Shown here piece by piece: positions 1 to 10,089 of a stretch of DNA of 64,000 nucleotides (position 1 is the stretch's first letter; the number at the start of each line of letters is the position of its first letter). Origin of the DNA: Crambe crambe (taxonomy: Eukaryota > Porifera > Demospongiae > Poecilosclerida > Crambeidae); assembly GCA_963924555.1 (NCBI GenBank), contig OZ004584.1, positions 8,563,753-8,627,752 on the forward strand, read 5' to 3'. The notes below the pieces were generated by a model. The model searched no databases, was not told the origin of the DNA, and saw only the letters and a list, made by a program, of their open reading frames with translations. Position numbers and translations under genes: made by a program.

Positions 1-8
1 TATAATCC

Positions 9-399
9 AGGGGGGTCGGACAAGCTTTTCACGAAATTGGCTCGCAAAGCTTTGCAAGAATAGATGCGTAGTAATTAACCTGATGTTTGATAGGCTGTTT
101 CTCCAGCTTTAAGCGTTTGTAGATCATTTCCCCTGGGCACAAGCAAGATCTAGTAAGCTAGTTGCTAGAAAGCAAACCAGTTTTAGCAATTAACCTTTTT
201 CTGAATCTCCAAAATAGGATGGGGTGGATTGGGTTCAGTCGATTTTCAGAAATCTACCTGTTAGATCTATCTACAGTCCAATTCAAGTTCATTCAAAGCG
301 TACACATCTCGAGGAATAGCAACTTCAAAAAATGTATTGAAATTCTATGTGAATAAAAAGTGCCTACTCAGCAATAATTGACCTTGTCCGACCCCCGGT
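9..399. mobile_element. hAT-like MITE with 8-bp target duplication
   Basis: Inverted ends read GGGGGTCGGACAAG at the left and CTTGTCCGACCCCC at the right. The element is flanked by a perfect 8-bp direct repeat TATAATCC at 1-8 and 400-407. The paralogous sequence near 28786-28793 has a single TATAATCC and no insert, so it serves as an empty site. No transposase is visible in 391 bp; the small open frame at 162-356 has no family resemblance. The 8-bp duplication points to a hAT source. Confidence 0.8.
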
Positions 400-777
400 T
401 ATAATCCTCACTGCTTGGTTACATTATGTTGTGCATTATTTAGAATATCAGTCATTGAATAAGGTCCATTAACAGTATTATGAGTTGGTTAATTATCCCT
501 GAGGAAATCATGCTAAACTCACTCAGTTTGTTAGGTGATGCTGGGAACACTGCATTGCCATTGGGTCCATGGATCCCTGTGAAAACCATAACAACAATAC
601 ATCATGTAGTTGTTAAGTTAGGAAGAACTTACAGAAGAAACCAAACATCATAGTGGAGAAAATCAGTAGAGTCATCAGCATTAAGCATACACATATTCTT
701 GACCAATACCAGGACTTGTCTGTGGGTGAACAAAATCATAGTATCTGATGGATTATCTGGTTTCATAACAAGAGTTC
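400..777 (-). other. 3' flank of unit 1 (last-exon-like sequence, probably untranslated)
   Basis: This holds the unit 1 version of the family's last exon (around 545-575, ending in TAA) and the preceding intron with its GTAAGT donor at 627-632. Because the tail exon of unit 1 already meets a TAA at 778-780, this part would be untranslated. The same block recurs downstream of unit 4 (about 28800-29000). I see no other gene here. Confidence 0.5.
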
Positions 778-1193
778 TTATTGAGAGCTAAGGGGCAAGA
801 CTGTGATCACCATGGAGGGGGGTTTCCCAATGATAACTATTGAATGTTCTGGGATTGTTCCTGATGCAGTCTGAGTTTTAATGACTATAGGAACCCAACA
901 CAGACCGAGTGGTTTCTAACACACAACTAAGTAAACTGAGTACAAAAATATTCCTTCAAAAAGGTCATGAAGGGATGGCCTTAAATCTAGCTGGGTTGTG
1001 TTAAATACTGCGACTTCATATGAAAAAAGTCTCACAATTACCATAAACTTATTAATCAAATAAAAATAATTATGACGGGGAAGTCCCTAATTGATTGGCT
1101 GCTGGGAGTGGAGTAACATGAAAGTGGAGGTCATAACATTAAGAGCAGGAAGAAGTACCATGTTGTTAGTGGACATTCACAATGTGTGGTTAC

Positions 1194-1458
1194 CTGATTG
1201 AGGTCCTCTCATATGTCCTCCACCATCAGTGCTAGGAATACAGTGGGTGTGGTTAGAGGTAGAAGCCTCACTCGTACCCAAAGATGTCCTAGGTGTCTTG
1301 GCAACAGCTGTAGGAGATGATCACCACTAGATACACACAATACCAAGGTCATCTTAATTTCTCACATTTCTTGCTAGAAGTACAGTGGGTGTGGCTAGAG
1401 GTAGAAGCCTCACTAATACTCAAAGATGTCTTGGGTGTCTTGGACGTGCTGGCAACAT
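1194..1458 (-). CDS. Duplicated Ser/Thr-rich linker exons of unit 1 (1458-1366 and 1307-1194)
   Basis: Units 2, 3, 4 and 6 have one low-complexity linker exon after DD2, rich in Ser, Thr and Lys (VASTSKT...). Unit 1 has two tandem copies. The first ends at a GTGAGA donor copied from the DD2 exon (AAGAAAT followed by GTGAGA); the second ends at GTAACC. Both are phase 1 at each side (93 and 114 nt), so the duplication keeps the frame. The linker is probably unstructured and separates DD2 from the tail. Confidence 0.55.
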
Positions 1459-1516
1459 CTGTAGGAGATGATCACCACTAGATACATGCAATATCAAAGT
1501 CATCTTAAATTCTCAC

Positions 1517-2044
1517 ATTTCTTCCTCAACACTTCACAGATGGCCTCAGCAGACTGAGTGTGTCCAGCCTTCACACACACCTCCAGCAAGTTCCCATAGG
1601 TGGCAGCAAGGCCATGCCTCTCCTTGCACCTCTTCAGTACCTCTCGTCTATATTGTCCAAAAAGATCAGTAATTCACACTGGACTCTCAGTTAGAGGGGG
1701 AGATTTGTCCTTATGCAAGGGGAGGGGGAAGAGATATTAAAAGGTATTGTGAAATGTTTTCTTGGGCCCTACTAACTTTAGGGGGTATCTTAGGCTTCCA
1801 TTACCAATTCTGCTTTAATCTCACCTCTGCAGTGCAGGTTCATTCTGATACTTCTTCTTGATGTCACTAATGTCAGTGGCAGTCAGTCCCAGAGGAACAG
1901 AGAGCTTCTCCTCCCAGTCCAGTGAGTGGTCTGCTATCTCATTCAGGTCCCTGTCCACACCCTCATGGCCACAGTCCAACTGCAACTCCAAGTGGGGGCG
2001 TGCATCCACTGGGAGACGCGAGAGGTAGGATTGGTAATCTGGTC
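1517..2044 (-). CDS. Death domain DD2 of unit 1, two exons (2044-1825, 1647-1517)
   Basis: The first exon starts after an ACAG acceptor and ends at GTGAG within DIKKKYQNEPALQ; the second completes the fold with the ATYGNLLEVCVKAG and AEAICEVLR helices. The pattern (LNEIA..L..WEEKL...LGLTATDI...I, then a Lys/Arg-rich helix and LLEVC...G) is a standard Death domain of about 90 residues. The split codon AG|A is phase 2. Death domains pair with other Death domains in signalling complexes; the partner is unknown. The exons are intact even though the gene has an upstream stop. Confidence 0.8.
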
Positions 2045-2105
2045 CTGTGACATGTAGTTGCAATGTGGAGTGGATCCATGGAGGACAGGGACTACTCACA
2101 CTAAC

Positions 2106-2160
2106 CTGAGGGGAGAACTGGGTCAGGTCCATTCACACCACTTCCATCTCCAGTCATGGG
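2106..2160 (-). CDS. Small Gly/Pro linker exon joining COR to DD2, unit 1
   Basis: A 55-nt exon between acceptor TGTAG and donor GTTAGT, phase 0 in and 1 out, encoding a PMTGDGSG...LPS linker. Identical copies sit after COR in units 2, 3 and 6, and its 5' half is fused to another exon in unit 4. Confidence 0.6.
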
Positions 2161-2291
2161 CTACAGTAGTACAATGTGAACTGAAGTCATGCACATTGCA
2201 TATATTAAGGGATATTAATACACTACTCTATATAATGCACACCATACCATATGCACACTTCAGGGCAAGGTACTTGCTACAGTTTACTTAC

Positions 2292-4651
2292 CTTTCCAAA
2301 CCAAACCAAATGTTGGCTCTGCATTTTCACTGGTTTACGATTTTCAGGATTCCTGAGGCAGTCCATTATGCGAGGATGAGTCTCTTCACTGTCCACAACG
2401 CATAAGTGGTCTCTTCCAGGGTGAGAGGGACACTCGAAGGAGAGTTGGTAGCTCACAGAAAAGGCATAGTTCATACGAGAGGTGACTGTCTTTAGTGTAC
2501 GCTCAACAATCACTCGAATGGCATGACACACCTCATGTGCTGGGGTCTCGGCAAATGTTTCTCTCTTGATGGATACCTCGTAGTACTTTGGTTGGGAGAT
2601 GAGGGTGATGGTGTCACGATCAGATCCAAATCGAAACTGCACTCGGTTCTTCTTGATGCCTTCTTCGATCAACTTGAGTGAGCTCTGCCCAACTAAGTTG
2701 GCAATGGTGGCAGGAAAGATCCCAAGGGGTACAAACCCACATTCGTATCGAATCAAGAGAGAGGCAGGAAGGAGTTGGTTGGAATCTATCCTTTGGGAAT
2801 CACTCAGTTCTTCACTGCTCACATTCTCAAGGATGCAGGGCATCAGGTAGACCTTTGAACTCTGTGAAGGGTCGGACTGGACTATGGGAGCTATGATGTT
2901 GAGGTGCTCCAGCAGCTTCACCAGTTGGAGTAAGGGAATGTGATCTTTCTTGATGGCCGCCAAAGAATCTTGCAACTCTTTCACTTCAAAGTACTTGATG
3001 TCTTCAGCACGTTCTCTAGGACTTTTTCCTTTCGTCCAGATATGACGATGTTCATGAAGTGCTGCTGCTATGTCTTTGAAGGGGATGAAGTCCAAACGTT
3101 CGTCTCTTGTTTCTTGCTCCTTTAAAGCTTCCTTCACATCTTTAAATGAAAACTGTCCAGTTTTCCGGAATTTTTCCCGAGCTGCCCTCTTCACTTTGCC
3201 GAATTTGAAAGTGTTGACGATCATGTTGGTCACACTGTCGAATACGATTTGTACGTCACAAATGACAGTGTCTTCCAGCTCAGGAACGTCAGGGAAGTAC
3301 ATCAAGACTCCAGCGTAGTGGTGCAGGAACCACAAGGCCACTTTAGTCTCCTTTGGGGACATGCCAAACTGCCAAGCTAGTTCCATGCAGTACTCCAGGC
3401 TCAGCATTCTCACCACTTGTTTGCGAAGACAGAGACTGAACATGAGCCAAGCTGCTGGAATGGGGATCTTCTTGAAGTGGTGCCGAATGCGATCCTGAAG
3501 GAATTTGCGAATGGAATCCACCTCTTCCTTACCTCCTGTCTTGTTGTCGACTGCAAGGACCAACTGATCCTCCTCGGCAAACTCGACGAGACCTTCTTTA
3601 TAGAAGCTAGTATTCGTGATGGTACTTTTCAGCTCATCGTCGAATTTCTTGATTTCTTCTTTGCTCACCTTGTCTTTGTGAGTAGCAACTATGAATGCTA
3701 CTGAATTGGATGATGGCTGAACCAACTTGGCTGCTGGATTGAGGTCAGAGATGTCTCCACCTAAAGTGTTATCAGGACTAGAGCGACAGCAAGCAACGGC
3801 AGACAGGGCTTGGAGTATCATCTCCTCCACGGTGTACGTCGATTCCACCGGTATGGTGGACTCACCTGTCGATGGATCCAGGTACGATATGCTATAGCGA
3901 CTCTTGAGATCGTCGATGAGTTTGCAGAAGATCAGGTACAGGGAAGGACCCATTACGAGAGCTGGTAGCATGTCCATGAACTCTGGCTGACCTCCAGTGT
4001 CTTCCATCTTGACGAGAGCAGTGTATTTGAGTGTATACTTGATCACCTCTCAATCCTTGGAAGCCATTGCCTTCGTCAACATGTCGTTCATGTCAAATGC
4101 AAAGTTGATATCGGCTGGACCGTTATAAGCTGATTCTTCCTGCTGGGGCTCAACCTCTACTGGTGGCTCCGACTCCTCTGCATCTTCCACAGGGGTGTTT
4201 GGTTGAGTAGAGCCGGCACTTGTGCTTGCAGAATCGGACCGAGACTGGGTCTCCATTGCCTGAGGTGGTGGGCCCTCTGGCGTGATTAAGAGTGATCTAT
4301 CCACTGATGGTTCAGATGCTACAACGGAATTTGTTTCATAGAAGAACTGGAGGAGCATGCGTGCTTCGTCTGAAAGACCTTGGAGAGATGACCAATTCTC
4401 TGCAGATATCACAGCAGTACTGCTAGAGAGACTTCTAATGATGACTTGTCTGGATTCGACCGTTCCTGTGCTAGGCTGCTCTGCCTCTCTAGCTGAGCTG
4501 ATGTCTACGATCTCTCCCGTCAGGCGGTGACGCATCGAAGTCTTTCCCAAACGAGGAGCACCAACAAAGAGGAACTTGAGGAAATACATGTCTAAAGACC
4601 CTCGTGTGGCAAGAATCTGTCGGTAGGCAGCAATGTAACCTCCAGTGGGAC
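2292..4651 (-). pseudogene. Roc-COR GTPase exon of unit 1 (type A), interrupted by TGA
   Basis: One 2360-nt exon from acceptor TTGTCAG to donor GTAAGT. Roc side: P-loop GAPRLGKT about residue 31-38, switch DTGGQPE about 215, G4-like THKDK about 324. COR side: WFLHHYAGVLMYFP near 444, then GFVPLG and GIKKNRVQFRFG. TGA at 4050-4052 replaces the Trp of the SKDW motif by a single G-to-A change on the coding strand, separating the P-loop from the rest. Everything after it stays open to 2292. The change therefore looks recent. Confidence 0.88.
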
Positions 4652-4787
4652 CTGACAAATAGAATATAGTCATCATTAATATTAATATGTCAATGACATG
4701 CTCCTGACCCTTAGCAACCTTGATTGATTCAGAAGAAGTGGGCAAAACAAAGTGGTCTATTTAGGATATGAATTATCAGCTACTCAC

Positions 4788-5084
4788 CAGAGAGGTAGTC
4801 CTCAATCTGCACACTCAGTTCTTTCAGCTCAAGTTTTTTCAATATACCGAACAATGACATCCAGGTTGGAGGAAGACGACTCTTTCCTGGAGATTCCCAT
4901 TGGCTGATCACAATTTCAACAGCTTGAGTAGGATCAGACACAAGATGATGCTCCAAAGTGATCCCAGCAGCTTGTATCAGTTCAGTGTGGACCTTTGCCA
5001 GTGACGTGACCACCTGGATTCCTACTCCCTCCAGTCTAGAGAGAGCACTCATGCTGAAGTGACTCTCGGGGTTGAATGGGGTCA
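4788..5084 (-). CDS. Death-like domain DD1 of unit 1
   Basis: A 297-nt exon, phase 1 at both sides, between acceptor TTCCCAG and donor GTGAGT. It encodes about 99 residues beginning VTPFNPES and ending LSVQIEDYLSG. The C-terminal half (W.SL..IL..LEL.EL...IEDYL) matches the last helices of Death domains in invertebrate adaptor proteins; the N-terminal half is divergent, so the call rests on the second half. Confidence 0.6.
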
Positions 5085-5216
5085 CTGGGAATGGGATAAA
5101 TCACAAAGCAGTTAAATTGGGACCTCCAGAGTATTTAAGAATTGACCATTTTTATCTTGTGATACTATTACATCATCATGATATAATCAATTATTTGGGC
5201 AAAATTCAGTAGTCAC

Positions 5217-6086
5217 CTTTCAATGATGCCTTGAAAACCATGTTACTATAGCCAAATGCACCATACCCCCCTAACACCACCAATTCTCCTGTGGGGAGGA
5301 CAATAGTAGAAGTTTTACTTAACTTTTTAGACAAATTCCCCACATGTAACCAGGAGAGGGTGTGGGGGGAGTAGGCACAGATCTCAGAGGAATAGTAACC
5401 ACTAAGCCCTCCAGTAGATATCAGCTGATTTGCAAATGATGAAGGAGAGGAATGTTGTAGATGAGTCTGTAACTCACTCCACAAAACACTGGAGTGCGAC
5501 ATTTCTTGAGTATAGTTTTCATTAAGGAGTGACTCCAACTTGCAGTGAAATACTAAGCGACCCTGTCTCCGGCCACCCATCAAATACAGTCTTCCTTTAT
5601 GGAGAGTGGATTTCAAACAACTGCATGCTTTAGGTAGAGGTTGAACAGACGACCACTCATTGTCTTTGAATATCTCCACTACATTCACACTCTCTTCACT
5701 TGCTTGACCACCTGATACCACCAAACATTCGGGACTTCCAGTGTTCAATGCTGATGAATAATAACGACTAGTTGGCATTGGTGGCAGTGATGGTTGCCAG
5801 TTCATTCCTCCTTTAAGTGTCCATAGTTTATTTGTAGCCATATCAGTATCAGGTTCCATTCCACCAACAAGCACCACCTGAGAGTGGTAGGTGGTGAGGC
5901 CATAATAACGGGTGGGTGTGGTCACTTGTGACCATGAGTTCAAATCAGTGGAGGAGATAAACAGTAAGGCACTACTTTTCCATGATGATGTGTACCCTCC
6001 TATATATATCTTGTCCTGCAGTAGCACACATTGGGCATCACGCATACCCACTAGTAGTGGAGTGCACTTTGCCCAGTCAAGTGAGG
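5217..6086 (-). CDS. Kelch propeller exon of unit 1
   Basis: Open from about 6108 to donor GTGACT at 5211-5216; I place the acceptor at CCCCTAG (start 6086), an alternative being the ACAG at 6109. About 290 residues hold five to six kelch repeats, seen as recurring hydrophobic stretches ending in a GG doublet (LVGG, VSGG, LMGG, STGG, VLGG), each followed by a conserved W or Y. Kelch propellers bind protein or other ligands through loops on one face. The loops after the GG doublets differ from the other units. Confidence 0.85.
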
Positions 6087-6108
6087 CTAGGGGGTGGAGG
6101 ATGTCAAC

Positions 6109-6449
6109 CTGTAGAGATATAGTAGAGAATAGTTACCTTGCACACATGCACAACCTCATTTATTTTTTTGAATATCATTAAATTAGAGCATTCCAAAGTG
6201 TGTCAGAGCTTGCTAAGTAGTGAATCTGCCACTATGTATCTTCAGCACAGTTCCTCAAGTGTGCACTAAACATTTAGTGCACATAAAAAGTGTGCTTTAA
6301 AGCACTCTATTCAGAGGATCTGATTGGTCAAAAGTCATGTGACCAGCACTAATACTCTCTTTCTGCCATCCAAAGCGTGTATTTAAAATGGTACATGGTC
6401 AAAAATTTTCTGGTGCACTACAGTGAGCTACAGGGAACAAGTGGAGATA
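6109..6449. other. Unit-specific sequence replacing the usual 5' region of the kelch gene
   Basis: In units 2-5 the kelch exon is preceded, across a 28-50 nt intron, by a conserved CCCCCTGTTGTGCA exon-like segment. Unit 1 keeps the donor-side GTGTGCAAG (around 6140-6150) and then diverges completely. I see no gene in this AT-rich stretch. Confidence 0.5.
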
Positions 6450-6982
6450 GCCTCGTACCCAGGCCCACTTTTTTCGCGGGGCAGTGGAAAAGCAAAGGGC
6501 CTGGTATAAGTTGCATGCACATGCGCTCCATCCCCCGGATTCGCTATACTTTCAGGCACGTCCGTTATACAAATCGTAATAAACATTACATCATCGTAAT
6601 CTGAGTCAGCATGCAGTGCAGCTCTATAGCTAGCTAGATAGGGACTGTTCTGTCGTTTTGCTCTTTCTGCACTAGATTCAACTCACTCCAGCGTTCTGTG
6701 CAAGCTGTTTATGAAAGAATACCAACTGGTTAGTCTTAATAAGTCTTGGCTTGAGAGGGACAGTGCTGTTCTTGTGTGTTAGTTTATTTCACTGATGTGG
6801 ATAAGGTCTGGAGCCAGATCTTGCTAGCTAGCTTTAAGCTGATTGAATGCGTGCGTGCTACATTCGTTTTTATGATTATATTATGAAATTTTACGTATTA
6901 TTTCATGCGCATGTGCATGCAACTTATACCAGGCCCTTCGCTTTTCCACTGCCCCGCGAAAAAAATAGGCCTGGGTACGAGG
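6450..6982. mobile_element. Inverted-repeat element (about 75-bp ends, hAT-like MITE)
   Basis: Left end CCTCGTACCCAGGCC and right end GGCCTGGGTACGAGG extend as near-perfect inverted repeats for about 75 bp, including a GCGGGGCAGTGGAAAAG segment. Flanks TGGAGATA (6442-6449) and TGGAGGTA (6983-6990) match 7 of 8 bases, which would be an 8-bp target duplication. No transposase frame. A truncated copy with the same interior and right end lies at about 56620-57003. Confidence 0.75.
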
Positions 6983-7005
6983 TGGAGGTACTCTCTTGCC
7001 CCTTC

Positions 7006-7159
7006 TCCAGTGATGGACACTCCAAATAAAGCACACCTCTCTGTAAGGACACTTGTTGCTGTCCCACCATAGTACTTTGTGTATTGAATGACCTCTGAAT
7101 AAAGGTCACCTCTCTTTAAAGGACAATTTCAACTTGTCTGTTATTTGGAGACTCCACTG
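7006..7159. mobile_element. Mariner-like MITE remnant, unit 1 copy
   Basis: The right part of the CAGTGGA...TCCACTG element found at the same place in units 2-5. The first ~20 bp, including the left end, are missing here, as CTTCTCCAGTG runs directly into TGGACACTCC. Confidence 0.65.
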
Positions 7160-9799
7160 TATGTTGGAGGTACAAGGTAGAGGAGAAATTGTACTAGTTT
7201 ACATGTTAGGAGGTGGTTAAGTGTTTGCTTTCATAATTATTGCAACTAGTTGATTGTAAGGACTTATAATGCTGTTAGTTATCCTGTTCTTTGCAAGGGA
7301 GAAAACAAGCCTATAGCAATAGCAGTGTACTTTCATCATCTTAGACCCCTCCATCTGTTTATAAGCCATGTGTACAAAAAAACAGTTTTATGAAGGACAT
7401 AAGGTGGAGTATGAGAGAGATAAAAGGGATTCTACATAACTGATGGAGAGAGCTTATGGTAGACAACCACACCCCTCTTGCATGACACACCCCATAATGA
7501 TCACTTAAATAAATGTTAGCAGCATCAGTTATGTTCCAGTCCATCTGTGACTGATCTTGATCTGGTCAAACTTAAAACCGCACTCGACCCTTTGCCTCCA
7601 TTCATGACACAATGTCCTACCAGCCCTACCACTAGACATGGGGCTAATACGCTGGCATGGAATAATAGGGATTCACTGGCATAGCAACATAAGAGGCTAA
7701 ACAGAATAAAACAAAATATACAGGCTGCAGTCATTGCTTAATTGCAAAATTACATCTTAAATGCTACGCACAGTTCTAATGTACTCTTTCAGGACATTTT
7801 CATATAATTATTGTTAATGTTGAGAATAATGGACTAGCATAATTTGAGCATAATAGGCACTCCCTGGCATCAGGCATAATGCTGGCAAATAGTAAGTAGA
7901 GTTCCTATGCATGCAGTGCAGACAATCCTTCAAAGGTCAAGATAACTATTAATGCTCCAAAACTTCCTTTTGCAGCTCTGAAAAGTACTACTGTCTTGGA
8001 ATGTGCATTATCAATCTTAACCAGATCAATGCTTATAAAGTTATCACTCCTACTCCAACACAACTGCCACTGACTAGTCATGTGTACAATTTGTGACTTA
8101 CTGACTCATAAAAATTAATCTACATACAATTAATGGACTTCTTGACTTTGTTTTTCAATATAACTTGAGCATAATTTCGAGCATGATTGGTAGCTTTTTC
8201 AGGAATTGCTCAAAGCATAATAGGTAAAAAAGCAAGCCTATTTCAGATTACCACTTACTATAGACCTGCCAATCAAGTCCTCCAAAACATCCCCACACCC
8301 ACACACATTCCCACCAAGTGCGTGTGCTGTGTGTGCCCCTAGTCCTGCAACCACACCTATCTAAACATCCTGGATCCAACCCTGATTCTTGCTGCTTCAT
8401 CAGATACAAGGATATCATTCCCCTGTAATTTAGTTACATGAAAACTCCATACCTCTTCCATCAAACTTCAAGTTCCTCTTAGAATGAGCCAGCTCAGAGA
8501 CTAACACTAGTCTGCATCTGATGAACTATGTATGGGTGGACCACTTCCGCAAGGTGATGCTGTGCTGAGGAACCTGAAATGCAATACAGAGGCTTTCACA
8601 AAATTTGCCAACAGGTGCAGAATTAGATTTGTGCTCACTAAAAATAAATTAAGACCATTGCATTTGTATGATAGATTATTTTGGCTGATCTAGTGACATG
8701 TTATTTCCAGCCCCACACTCTCTCCTACCCAAAGATACAATTTGAAGGCTTCATACCATGGAGAAAATGTATCTCTTACCATGACATACAGGTGAATAGG
8801 ACCCCCACCCTACTCCACAGATCCCACAATCACATAGATGTCCAAATACACACTCTCTCTGGATGGCAGCAAGATAATATTAAACCACTGTCAACTACAC
8901 CATAAACTTATTAATCAAATCAAAATAATTATGATGGGGAAGTCCCTAATTGATTGACTGCTGGGAGTGGAGTGACATGAGAGTGGAGGTCATAATATTA
9001 AGAGCAGAAAGAAGTACCACTATGTTGTTAGTGGACATTCACAATGTGTGGTTACCTGATTGAGGTCCTCTCATGTGTCCTCCACCATCAGTGCTAGGAG
9101 TACAGTGGGTGTGGCTAGAGGTAGAAGCCTCACTCGTACTCAGTGTCCTATTTATTAAAAGTGATGTCATAATGATTCATGGCTAGACATGTGACATTAC
9201 AATGATAGTGTTCAAACTGACAATCCACAGTACTTGCATTTTATTAGTGATAATGGTCCTTTTTCAGTACAGAATGCAAATGCTCTCAGTCTGACACTTC
9301 ATGGTCTTGAAAAATGAGCTATTATGCTTCACACTTCAATTTCTACTTCATAAATATTTTACACTACACAGTAAGGACATCCCAAATCTATTGGTTGTTT
9401 CATGGATGACTCAGCTGGAATAATAAGGTAGGAGGTGGGCATGAAAAGGAAAAGAATATTATTTTATACCAACAACTATCATAAAATTCTATTACTTTAA
9501 TTTTCATTCCAGTTACACTAAAATAGTTTTCTGTCAACAACATTTCTACTGCCTTTGAGCACTGTACCATTAGGCCAAGCAGAGAAGCTGCTGGTTTTAA
9601 ATACAATGTGCCATGTGCTGTTTTTTCTTCTCATTTTTCTTATGTTTTTAATCAAGTGAAAATAATATTTCCACATTTTTCAAATTGAATCATGAAATTT
9701 TGGGTAGGTAGGGCCCGAGAAATGACTAATCTACTCTACTTACTTACCCGAGCAGGCCTTTTAAAAAAAAGCTCTGTTCTTCTCAGTGGGAAGAACCCT
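7160..9799. other. Intergenic block between units 2 and 1, with a deletion junction near 8898
   Basis: No convincing gene. It contains spacer repeats shared with 37500-38760 and 57100-58670, including a CA-rich tract near 8300 and an exon-like block at 8400-8580 (stops in all frames). At about 8898 the sequence jumps from the equivalent of 58671 to that of 59580; roughly 900 bp with the promoter-like site and tail exons is absent. The part 9150-9700 matches 41840-42180 and 59840-60360. Confidence 0.6.
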
Positions 9800-10089
9800 T
9801 TAGTCCATCACGAACCCTTCTCTATGTATACACACTTGAACAGCTCCTGATTGGTGAGGTGCATGGACCCACTTCCTCGGGTCTTCCCTATCCCTCCTCT
9901 CCCGTACCACTCCAGCAAAACCTGAAGATGGAGAGAGAAATGAGATTTAATCACATGATAATACTCCATCAAAACTGTCATCTTCTATGTACAACAGAAT
10001 GAACAGTATCCACTTTCACTATGTGCGTAAAGACTTACCTATTGTAGCAAAATTAATGGTTGCACTTTCTAGTTCCAAGGACTTAATCA
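9800..10089 (-). CDS. C-terminal exons of unit 2 (10089-10039, 9921-9800)
   Basis: After DD3 a phase-1 exon of 51 nt (VIKSLELESATINFATI) runs to donor GTAAGT, then an exon from acceptor CTTCAG to TAA at 9800-9802. Frames and phases fit, but unit 6 reads the equivalent last exon in another frame (HLTNQELFKC...), so the true reading of this tail is uncertain. No domain recognised. Confidence 0.35.

Larger units (their letters stand above)
778..6086 (-). pseudogene. Unit 1: kelch-DD-Roc-COR-DD gene, probably a pseudogene
   Basis: Inferred exons, in transcription order: 6086-5217 kelch, 5084-4788 DD1, 4651-2292 Roc-COR, 2160-2106 linker, 2044-1825 and 1647-1517 DD2, 1458-1366 and 1307-1194 duplicated Ser/Thr linker, 884-778 tail with TAA. 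The exon lengths sum to an in-frame model apart from one lesion: codon TGA at 4050-4052, where units 3 and 5 have TGG, about 200 residues into Roc-COR and before the switch motif. Upstream, the intergenic block that carries a promoter-like site in the other units is deleted (junction near 8898), and the sequence 5' of the kelch exon is unrelated to that of units 2-5. Read-through or a short kelch-DD product cannot be excluded, but loss of function is most likely. Confidence 0.8.

Noticed and set aside
2599..3704. Several plus-strand open frames of 60-95 codons opposite the Roc-COR exons
   Set aside because: They recur at the same relative place in each unit, are antisense to a well-supported conserved exon, and show no family resemblance.
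4050..4052. TGA in unit 1 read as selenocysteine
   Set aside because: Paralogs have Trp (TGG) at this place, not Cys, and no SECIS-like context was noticed; a nonsense mutation is simpler.
8400..8580. Coding exon in the repeated spacer block (also near 17880, 38580, 58200)
   Set aside because: Splice-like borders exist but stops occur in all three frames in each copy; at most an untranslated leader exon.
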